Part shown: positions 52,001 to 59,329 of the stretch, in pieces
How positions within the stretch are numbered: position 1 is the stretch's first letter
Layout: every line of letters starts with the position of its first letter
Position numbers and translations under genes: made by a program
Source: Toxonevra muliebris
Lineage: Eukaryota; Arthropoda; Insecta; Diptera; Pallopteridae
Reading direction: 5' to 3'
Assembly (NCBI GenBank): GCA_963691655.1
Contig: OY829329.1
Span: 18,366,708-18,430,707, forward strand
DNA: 64,000 nucleotides
Notes under the pieces: generated by a model
What the model saw: only the letters and a program-made list of their open reading frames with translations
Databases searched by the model: none
What the model was told of the DNA's origin: nothing

Positions 52001-55000
52001 TTGCCTACAGCTAACCACAGTATTCTGGAACACTTTCGCAATTTAGCAAGCATACTCTACCCCCTATCACAATTCTTATGCCGCATTGTGTTATCAAATT
52101 TGATCATCTCGAAATTTGTGGAATAGGAAAAAAATATTTTTATGAAAAGAATATGAAAAAATATACTTAAAATACAAATATGCTTATGTAGCTATATTGG
52201 CCTGTATTAGTTTAACTATATTGATCTCTGAGGCCTTGTGAATCACCTAATTGTGTGAGAAAGAGATAGATTATATACAAAAGAGTAATTAAAATATATG
52301 AAAATACGATCAAAGAGAATGCATAATCTGTGTATTATATGTAAGAGTACGCCATCTGTATGTCAAATGTGAAAAAAAAGCAATGTAAATATGCATGTAA
52401 GATATCACTTTGAAGTTTGTTCCATTAAAATACTTAAGATGATATCAATTAAATGTTGGCCTCCAGTACTCATGAAAATTTGAGCTCTAAGGACTGCGAG
52501 AATTCATTACTTATTCACATAGACCAATAACTTAAAAAAAACTCCAAAGGGAAAAGTCTAGAGTAAACAGAACGCGTGATTTTTCAAATCACCCAAAACG
52601 GAAGATTATCTATTTTGATTATTCCGCATTGCCGCAATTGCTAAATTACTGAATCCACTAAGTAGCGAATGTGAGTACTTACCACTTCGTAGCGCACCAT
52701 TTTATAGCCAAAATAAATTGGTGTCTCTGGATAATAACCATAGAGCATGTAACGTAGATTTTCCATGATTACATATCTAAAAAGAAAATTGGTGAATTAT
52801 TAGAATTTTCATACGGAATTTTTTGTCATATTAATATTTAATTTATAATGCAAATCCCAGTTTCTTTTTAACTTAAGCTTAACTTGTTAAGACTTTTATA
52901 AATTAATTGATAATTGTAGTAATAGTATTTTTAAAAAATTGTTAACTTCCTAAAAGACTGCGCTACTTGCCACTCAAGTGACCAAACCGTTGCTCGTTTG
53001 CGTCTCCATTGAAATGGTGATCACAATTAACCGCCGATATGATGCGACTTAACATCAAACCTTCCTCTATCGATTGAAATAAAATTCATATCATAGTTCA
53101 TAAAAACTACCTACGTGTTTTTGTTTTTTTTGATAAACCCTCAAGTTGGAAAAGTTATTATATAAATGGTCCTTTCAAAAATAAACTTTTGAATTTTTCC
53201 TCGAGTCTGATATCTTGTAATCCTAATACTTCAAAAGCTCGAGGAGGTGAGCAACTATTGAATAAATTTTAAGCTTTTGAATTCCCAACCTCATCCTTCC
53301 CCTCCTTTTAATTAATTTAATTGAATAAATATTAAGTTTTCGAATCCCCAAACTCACCCCCCCCCCCCCCACCTTTTAATTGAACAAATTTTAAGCTTTT
53401 GAATCCCCAACCTTACACTCCCCCTCCCTGCTTTCAATTTTGATTTTTGTGTCTAAGTTTTGATCTGTATTTTGGTCTTATTTTTGGTCCGATATTTAGA
53501 CCGAATTCGGTCCAAATTTTTAACATGTTTTAGGTCTGATTTTCTATTAAATTTTCCAGAATTTTAGTCTGAATTTTGGTAAAATTTGTAGTCTGAACTT
53601 TTATTGGTCTGTTTTTGAAATGAATTTTCGTTTAATTTTTATCAGAGTTTTGATCTCATTTTGGACCAAATTTCATACCGAATTTTGATTAAGATCTGAT
53701 CAAATTTTTTATGTAATTTTGGGTCTAATTTTTGATTTGAATTTAATCTGTCAATGAGTTTTTGGTTAGAATGTTTCCGATTTTTTAACTGAATTCCGGT
53801 GCGAATTTTGTAATTTTTGGTCTGCTTTTAATCTGAATTTTGATTGGTTTTTCGGATTGGTCCTATTTTCGGTCTTATTTTAAGTCTTATCTCTAGTCTG
53901 GTCTTCTTCTCAAAGCGAGCATGCATTATTTGGAAAATAAATAATTTTAATGCCTCCATAACCATGGGGGGTTCAAGTTAAATATACTCTGCTTCCTTGG
54001 ATCCGATAGGGTCGCTTCCAAATGAAAGTAAATATAATTTTAAAAAATGTTTGGGTAAGGATAACTGAAAATCTAATAAATTCTCACCACTTCCACAATC
54101 CTCTGGATCCGAAAGCTACTTTCTTTTGCACAAAGGATTTATTATGACAGGTCAATGTCGAAAGTAAGTAAGAAGCCCAAAATCAGTAATGTCTACCCAA
54201 AGGCGATACAATTTTTACATTAAAACTATTGTACCCTGTACTCAATACAGGAGTAAAAGGTTTAATCATCAGGCATAGTAGAGCCTCGATAATTCGAACT
54301 TAGCTAAATTATATGAATTAAAGAGGTTTCAAACTATAAATTTTCCGAATTATAATGGTTACAAAAATAAAAATTCGGATTATGGAAGTTTTTTTATATT
54401 ATTATATTGCACATACTCATACTTTTCATACTTCTCTCTTTTTTTTTCTTTTTTTCATTAGAATAATTTCAAACGTTAGAAGTCAAATTTGCAAAATTTT
54501 TAATTTTACTGGTAAAAACTAAAAATTATTTCGAAACACCATCGGATCCAAAGATTCCCCAAGATGAGGTTTTCAATTTTCTTCCCTTTATTATTTTTTT
54601 ATTCTAGACGCGATCAAAATGTATGAGGTTTTCATCGACAAGGGGGAGGGGCTTAAACTTCAAAATTACCCCCTCTCCCCCCACCTTTCGTTCAGCTTAT
54701 GGTTCCAAATATAGAGGTTTTCGAACTCAAACGGAATGAAATAAATAAATCCCTTAAATTACAGCGATTCCGAATTATTAAGTTTCGAATTATAGAGGTT
54801 CTACTGTATAATTACATAACAATTAATAAGAATTGTCATTTCATAAATATGCACTCACTCACGTATCATCATCAGCCTTAATAAACCAATCATAATCCTC
54901 AAAATGTTCCTCATAAACATAACGAAATCCTTCGCGTGTTTTATTCCACAATTGATCGTAAATATCAGCATCTTCTTCCACTACCTTAACAGCGCCCAAT

Positions 55001-55536
55001 TCCTCATCCAATTCACTACTCACAAATATCAATTTCGTACAACGTTTACCCCAAGTAGCACGCACATGTGCAGCCCGACTCTGATGATATTTCGGAGCAG
55101 TCAAGACCATACACAGGACACGCACCTCGCTGATCAAACGCTGCCGTAGCATATCCTCTTCAGACGCGATCTCTTGCAATGCTTCCATGTAACCAGTTTG
55201 ATAATATTCCGTAGCAGTGGTGTGTCGCTCCAACTGTTCACTGAGCAGCAAATAACGATCATAGAATAAAAGTGTAGTCAGTGCCATTAAGAAACCGAAT
55301 ACAAAACCGATTAGCGTACGGAAATGTTCATTGAAACGTGATCCTGGAATTAGTTATTTTTTAATTTTATTTATTTTTCTTAATTTTTTTTTTATTATTA
55401 TTTTTTTTAAATATATTTCAAACTGTTTCTAACCGTTATTCATTCGTCTATAATCTACACGATTTCGATTTAGCGTTTGTGGTGAAATTTCATTATTGCT
55501 TAAAAGCAAACTTCTACTATCTGCCGCCGCGCCCAT
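39805..55536 (-). CDS. C1GalT1-like core 1 beta-1,3-galactosyltransferase, gene A (complete, 5 coding exons)
   Basis: Joined coding exons (minus strand): 55536-55434, 55343-54863, 52776-52683, 40409-40104, 40035-39805; 1215 nt, 404 residues, GT-AG introns, phases consistent. Family knowledge: GT31 glycoprotein-N-acetylgalactosamine 3-beta-galactosyltransferases transfer Gal from UDP-Gal to O-GalNAc in the Golgi. Seen: short cytosolic tail; signal anchor about residues 45-62; stem; VRVLC start of the catalytic domain (108-112); HVRATWGKRC (127-136); metal-binding DDD (192-194) followed by TYVIMENLRYML; YMSGGAAYVLSKEALRR (228-244); EDV (265-267); DCCSNNSIAFHYV (331-343). N-glycosylation sequons at 168, 247, 252, 311, 335 and 394. 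The stretch before DCC lacks the family's usual WYW-type sequence, so this is a diverged paralog rather than a clear C1GalTA orthologue. No canonical AATAAA was seen in the first 150 nt after the stop. Intron 3 (40410-52682) is 12,273 bp. Confidence 0.93.
40104..40409 (-). CDS. Gene A coding exon 4 (YMSGGA...EDV region)
   Basis: 306 nt, 102 codons, phase 0 at both ends; acceptor CATTAG, donor GTTTGT. It encodes EYMSGGAAYVLSKEALRR, the NNS and NET sequons, and GIEDVYIGICLQN, which carries the family EDV catalytic motif. Confidence 0.93.
41180..43060. repeat. GACTAAGACTAGGACARC 18-bp minisatellite and degenerate flanks
   Basis: The core 42150-42840 is roughly 38 tandem copies of an 18-bp unit (GACTAAGACTAGGACARC) with scattered substitutions. 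Degenerate GACTAGGAC-type sequence spreads to about 41180 and 43060. Because 18 is a multiple of 3, both strands stay open (TKTRTATKTRT one way, VLVLVAV the other). Lies in intron 3 of gene A. Confidence 0.92.
44690..45745. repeat. Diverged ~100-150-bp tandem repeat
   Basis: The block GGCGTGGCACTTCCCATACAA with GAATATCTTGGAAACTATTT and ACCACTAAATTT recurs at about 44695, 44785, 44940, 45085, 45475, 45590 and 45730. A related block is part of copy d (47030-47180). ACAGATGGCAGTAGTAAAATG is also repeated at about 45221 and 45299. Lies in intron 3 of gene A. Confidence 0.75.
46870..47745 (+). repeat. Dispersed repeat family R, copy d
   Basis: Starts near TATATACTATATAAAAATGA. Includes a GTGGCACCTCTCATATAA block shared with the tandem repeat at 44.7-45.7 kb, GGTACTAAAATTTAGTATAG, the hairpin at 47409-47451, ATCGAACAAACC and GAATACGAATGCTTAA. 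A short fragment of the same family (CGCCATCTGTATGT) is at 52350-52363. Confidence 0.75.
47974..49389. mobile_element. Nested fold-back type transposon (1416 bp), 3-bp TAA duplication
   Basis: Outer ends TAGTATACTCACATGG and, inverted, TAGTGTGTTCACATGG, with inverted homology continuing about 160 bp inward. Flanked by TAA at 47971-47973 and 49390-49392. Inside, a second inverted pair (about 48340-48540 and 48990-49170) is itself built of 4-5 tandem ~40-bp units around ATGACTTTTATTTT, the architecture of fold-back elements. No transposase recognised in the 450-bp centre. Confidence 0.7.
49393..51063. other. AT-rich intronic DNA around the hammerhead motif
   Basis: Within intron 3 of gene A. 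Apart from the hammerhead at 50464-50526 and a TTAGGTTAGG stretch at 50339-50348, nothing recognisable. No Penelope or other reverse transcriptase was detected by eye. Confidence 0.5.
50464..50526 (+). ncRNA. Hammerhead ribozyme, type I with minimal stem III
   Basis: All core elements are present in order. Stem I proximal strand AGATCA (50475-50480), core CTGATGA (50481-50487), stem II GGAACC/GGTTCC (50488-50493 and 50500-50505, 6 bp) closed by loop GTTGCG, core GAAA (50506-50509), self-complementary ACGT stem III, cleavage triplet GTC (50511-50513), then TGATCT (50514-50519) pairing with AGATCA. A distal stem I, AACTA/TAGTT (50464-50468 with 50522-50526), leaves an internal loop TCACAG/AC that could contact loop II. 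Known biology: such type I ribozymes with a tiny stem III occur in Penelope-like elements and retrozymes and often act as dimers. It lies in intron 3 of gene A on the opposite strand. No Penelope reverse transcriptase was seen nearby, so this is probably a solo fragment. Confidence 0.8.
51064..51290 (-). mobile_element. tRNA-derived SINE with poly(A) tail
   Basis: Minus strand: tRNA-like head with A-box region GTGGTGGCATAGTAATAGAG (about 51282-51263) and B-box GGTTCGATTCG (51222-51232), a ~130-bp body, then an A-rich tail ending in about 20 A (51065-51083). A related head occurs at 63126-63195. Clear target-site duplications were not found. Confidence 0.65.
52683..52776 (-). CDS. Gene A coding exon 3
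   Basis: 94 nt, too short for a long single-frame ORF. Acceptor TTTTTAG, donor GTAAGT. It encodes TYVIMENLRYMLYGYYPETP and on to YFGYKMVRYEV, matching the C1GalT segment after DDD. It ends in phase 0, as does exon 3 of gene B. Confidence 0.92.
53225..53430. repeat. Three ~58-bp tandem units with a C homopolymer
   Basis: Units share AATTTTAAGCTTTTGAAT and a CCCCAACCTCAC-like block. The middle copy has a C run of about 14 (53357-53370). Intron 2 of gene A. Confidence 0.7.
53445..53910. repeat. Degenerate TTTTGGTCTGAATTTTGG tandem repeat
   Basis: Many diverged copies of a GGTCTGAATTTT motif at 20-40 bp spacing across about 460 bp of intron 2 of gene A. Confidence 0.6.
54274..54806. mobile_element. 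pogo/Tigger-like MITE
   Basis: Ends carry AGTAGAGCCTCGATAATTCG and, inverted, CAGTAGAACCTCTATAATTC, the terminal consensus of pogo-type Tc1/mariner elements. TA follows the right end (54807-54808). No transposase frame. It ends 57 bp from the exon 2 donor of gene A. Confidence 0.7.
54863..55343 (-). CDS. Gene A coding exon 2 (signal anchor, stem, catalytic N-half)
   Basis: 481 nt. The acceptor is ATTCCAG and the donor is AC followed by GTGAGT, splitting the Thr195 codon after the DDD motif. It encodes the membrane anchor, the VRVLCMVLTAPKYH segment, WGKRC and the DDD triad. Exon 2 of gene B has the same length and phase. Confidence 0.93.
55434..55536 (-). CDS. Gene A coding exon 1 (cytosolic tail)
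   Basis: Codes for residues 1-34 plus one base. It starts MGAAADSRSLLLSNN and ends AAT AAC G before donor GTTAGA. The start is the ATG at 55536-55534 in context GGCAATGG; gene B uses the same GGCAATG context. The 90-bp intron that follows (55344-55433) splices G to GA, giving Gly35. Confidence 0.85.
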
Positions 55537-55549
55537 TGCCACTCTAGAC

Positions 55550-55558
55550 TAGACTGAC
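55550..55558 (-). promoter_or_regulatory. Candidate initiator (TCAGTC) upstream of gene A
   Basis: GTCAGTCTA lies 13 nt upstream of the gene A ATG and contains TCAGT, the arthropod initiator consensus. The same nine bases occur at the same distance upstream of gene B, suggesting a conserved core promoter and a very short 5' leader. No TATA box was recognised. Start-site mapping data are not available here. Confidence 0.4.
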
Positions 55559-56068
55559 TGATTCAAAGTACGGGTACTTTGCATCTGCGCGCTGCTGTGC
55601 AAAATCATCTTCGTTTGTTATTTTAAGCTTGTCGTGCGATTCTTCTGCTTCTTCTAGCTTGCTGCTTTAGCTGACCTATGTTTGACCGACCGGTTTTTTT
55701 TTTGTAGTATTTATTATTATTTACTTATATTTTTGTTTTGTTTTGCTTTTAAGTTAGCAATGTTTATTGTGATGTCAGTTAATCTGAGTTGGCTAAGCGC
55801 TTGTGCCGTTTAGGCAATACCTCAGTATTTATTTACATTTATGCTAAACTTTAAATACGTGAATGTGACATTTATATTACATCAAAAATCTCCGCCCTTT
55901 TTGTATTTTGTTGTTAATAAGCTAAAACGCTTAAACCATAAACAAGGCTGAAGCTTCTGTTCTTTTAACAATGTTTTTTGTACAATTCTTTTAAACGAAT
56001 TGCCTTTTTCTATCTACGGAAAGACCAAGAGATATTTTGACTTGGGTGTCGACTTGAGAGTAGTGCTC

Positions 56069-56455
56069 TTAACCCTTTCGGGACCGCAAAGAAACCAGAG
56101 ATGATAGTACAAAACTGAATATGGATTCATATTGTCTGACACCAATTTCTTGTTACAATTCTTGATCAAAACCAACATTTTGCCCCTCAAAAAGTCTAAG
56201 CTTTCATGGGTTACCGATGACCCTGTGGCCCTCAATGGGATTTTTTTATGAACTTTTTCTGTACATTTTTATTAGATATTTTTTTAAAGATAGAAAAAGT
56301 AACTCAGCATTAATTTTCAACTTCACTCTTGACCGTAAGGAACCGATAGAGCAAAACCGAGTACAGATTCCCATTCTTTGACCCCCATTTAATTGTGAAA
56401 AAGTTCTTTAAAAGTTTCAATTGAAGATCTTAGAGTCACCGGTGACCCATAGCTA
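56069..56455 (+). repeat. Dispersed repeat upstream of gene A (inverted partner at 58.3-58.7 kb)
   Basis: Begins AACCCTTTCGGGACCG, with CCAATTTCTTGTTACAATT and CCCTCAATGGGATTTTT landmarks. An internal partial second unit starts near 56330 (GACCGTAAGGAACCGATAGA). Its reverse-complement relative is at 58317-58662. Confidence 0.8.
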
Positions 56456-56510
56456 AAAGAAAGAAATCATGTTTGAGTAAATAGTTTTTTCCACAATATA
56501 TTAAAAATAG

Positions 56511-56868
56511 TTAATACCGTCTTACTCGGGTTGTACCCGGATATCCAGGGGTTTACGGTTTGAATCACCCAGGCACGGGTACCCGTTGTGCTCCGGATAC
56601 CCTATCTTACTCGGGTGCATATGTACCGGACAAACGACTTGAACGGAATCAAATGAAATTTTAAGCCAAGCAATTCTCAATTCAGATATCACCCGAAACT
56701 TTCCGGTACTCAATTTCAGATATTACTCGCATACCATATTTTCGGGTACCTAGGTAATTTTCGGGTTACCGTTGATCAAAATGACTAGCCACCCGTGAGA
56801 TCGGGTAATATCCGCACTTTCAAGTACCCGGATATACGTGTGTGCGGATATTACCCTACGGGTATTAA
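56511..56868. repeat. ACCCGGATAT-rich inverted-repeat segment
   Basis: Less AT-rich than its surroundings, with many short CGGGTAC / GTACCCG and GGATAT words on both strands. Bounded by TTAATACC and GGTATTAA, so it might be a MITE with a TTAA target, but the terminal repeats are poor. Confidence 0.35.
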
Positions 56869-58316
56869 GACCACTACTTGAGTTATGCAAAAATAGTATC
56901 AGCTCCTTCTCACCCTTTGACCCTTTGAAGTCAATCGCCTTTGCTAGGAGGATATTAGGATTATTGATGAGTTAAATATTCATACAAACACATTCGTACA
57001 AAAAGAATGCAAAGATATCTCGTTGAGAAATGGCTTCATTCAAGCCATGCTTTAAAAACTAGCAGGAAAACTTCTGTCATCTCCTAACTGAAAATATTAT
57101 TGTAATATTTAGCTAAAACTTGCTTTAAATATTAATTTTAGATGCTTTGACTAATTCAATCCAATTATTTACTTTAATGAAAATTAGTTTAACAAAAATA
57201 CCACTCTGATTTGGATGTTAAATAGGCGTGGTTTGCTGCCTAATTTTTATCGCTCCATATTTTATTAATCAGCCTTACTAAATATATCGATGTATATATC
57301 TCGTTGTATTTGCGTCAATATTTCTCATTTTTGATTTCATTTGTATAGAAAGAAGGCGTGGTTCTAATACGATTTTATTTTACTGCTGATGAAAATGAAG
57401 TTTTGTACAAATTTAAACCTGAAATCTTTATATCTAGATAGATAGGCAGGTATATGAACAAGCCGACTGTCTGAAACCACCCCTCGAAGTGACATTGATG
57501 AAGAACTAAGTGCGTGACAAATGGAGTAGGCAGATCAACATAAGTGCATTTTCTTTTCCGCCCTAAAATAAAATATAATGGAGCTGTATCCATTGCCACA
57601 TGGTATTGATGTTATCTACATTGCCTACATCAAACTTTTTTAGGTTGCCTTAGACAATTTTTTATTATACACGATGTAGATTACATCGCCCAACACTGCT
57701 GATAACGAAATATAAATTAAATATCTACCAATAAAAGTATGCAATAAAATTTTTTTACTTCACAATATAATTAATAACGTTGCCATTTTATTTTCAGATA
57801 TTATTTAAAACAAGTGACTTTTTTTGGCACATAAACGAAAGTGAAAAAATTCGGTTGAAGTTGTTCGTCTCTTATTGAATATTCACTTAAATAAGCCAGT
57901 CTTTTGACTTTCGTCAAGCTTAAATTCATAGCACTCGTTTCCACGTCCAGCAATCGTTTCCAGGTGCCCGTCAGTTTTCCCCTTTTTCGGGTTCCTTGGG
58001 GGTTTCAATCAATGGCACTCTTTTTCAATGAGAACTGGTTTTTGTTGGATTCTTCTCCATAAATCAGCATTTGAGAGGTTGTTTGGCCAAAATATTTTCA
58101 AAATTCTTCGAGACATAATTAAGACTTGGATTTCATGTATGCATTCTACTATTATGCTGCTGCATTCTACGTTTCACAGTCGTAGAACGAAAATAATTTA
58201 ACCTTTTCGGTACCATGGTGACACCGATGTCACAAGATTAATTTTTGTGATTTTTTAAAAATTATCCAATCAATTTTGTGAGAAAAGCTATTTACTCAAT
58301 TTTTGGAAATACAAGT

Positions 58317-58662
58317 TTAGCTATGGGTCACTGAAAACTTTTTGAGAAGCTTTTTACAATGAAATGGGATGCAAAGAATCCAAATCTGGACTAGATTTTG
58401 CTCTATCAGTTCTAGTTTAAGAAAGGGCTAAGTGAAAAATTAATACTTTGTCTATCTTTAAAAAAATAGCTTATAAAAATGTGCAGAAAAAGTTCATTGA
58501 AAAATCCCATTGAGGGCTACAGGGTCCCCAATGACCCATAAAAATTCAGGCCTTCAGAGGCCTGTAACAAATTGTAACAAGAAATTGGGGTCAGACAATA
58601 CGAATCCAGATTCGTTTTTGGGCTATCTCCACTGGTTTCCTTACGGTCCCAAAAGGCTTAAC
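58317..58662 (-). repeat. Dispersed repeat upstream of gene B (inverted relative to 56.1-56.5 kb)
   Basis: Reverse complement reads CCTTTTGGGACCGTAAGG, CCCCAATTTCTTGTTACAAT, and CCCTCAATGGGATTTTT, aligning to 56069-56455. Another copy appears to start at 63977 on the plus strand and is cut by the window end. Confidence 0.8.
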
Positions 58663-59249
58663 ATTAGAATTGAATACCTTCAGTTTGGTATGTTGTGAGA
58701 TGTGTAATGCGTTCCAATAACGCTGACCATATGGCAGAAAGTCTGAGGCTGGTTTGTTTTAACATAAAAAAGTCCCAGTCGATACTAGAAGATTTATGGC
58801 AACCCTAAAGTCGCTTAAAATGACGTTTTGTTAAGTACTTTTTAGCATCTCCTTGATACATAAATTACAATATATATATTAGCGGTGATGTCATGAAATG
58901 CAATGACAATATAATTTTGTAATGTTATGTTTTAGTAATTACATCCAAACATTAAACATCTTCTTTTGCAACTATGTAGGTACTTGGTTTTTATGTACAT
59001 ACATATACCACTCCCATGCATTAAAATGTAAGTCTTTACATTTTATAACACTCGCATGAGTACATCTATCTTAACCCTCTGTTTGCTAATTATACTTACA
59101 AAAAAGCAACAAAAAAAATTACCAAAAAAAAAAAAAAAACCGGTAACGATTAAAAATAAACAAATCACTAAAGAATTAAACAACAACGAAGATGAGTAAA
59201 CAATCACTGCCGCACTCATTCACAAAACACAAACTGCAAATCACACATC

Positions 59250-59258
59250 GTCAGTCTA
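59250..59258 (+). promoter_or_regulatory. Candidate initiator (TCAGTC) upstream of gene B
   Basis: GTCAGTCTA with 13 nt to the ATG, identical in sequence and spacing to the site upstream of gene A. Upstream flanks also share AAACCGGT (59139-59148) and ACGAAGATGA (59186-59195) with gene A, the remains of a duplicated promoter. Confidence 0.4.
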
Positions 59259-59271
59259 AACAAATGCGGCA

Positions 59272-59329
59272 ATGTACGAAGGTACAAATTTAAAAAATCG
59301 CGCCAAATTAAAGAAATATGGAAATAACG
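59272..59329 (+). CDS. Gene B coding exon 1
   Basis: 58 nt: MYEGTNLKNRAKLKKYGNN plus one base. The exon ends AATAACG before GTTAGAA, the same donor context as gene A exon 1. ATG 59272 is the only in-frame ATG after an upstream TAA (59257-59259). A second, out-of-frame ATG at 59264 opens a nine-codon upstream ORF overlapping the start. The 73-bp intron (59330-59402) joins G to GA. Confidence 0.75.

Larger units (their letters stand above)
40410..52682 (-). other. Intron 3 of gene A (12.3 kb)
   Basis: Bounded by GTAAGT after exon 3 and CATTAG before exon 4. Holds the minisatellite, tandem repeats, family R copy d, the fold-back element, the hammerhead and the SINE. No nested gene was recognised. 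Confidence 0.85.
55537..59271. other. Intergenic region between divergent gene A and gene B
   Basis: 3.7 kb carrying the inverted dispersed repeat pair, the ACCCGGATAT-rich segment and the promoter-proximal sequences shared by both genes. No additional coding exon was recognised between 56870 and 58316. Confidence 0.6.
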
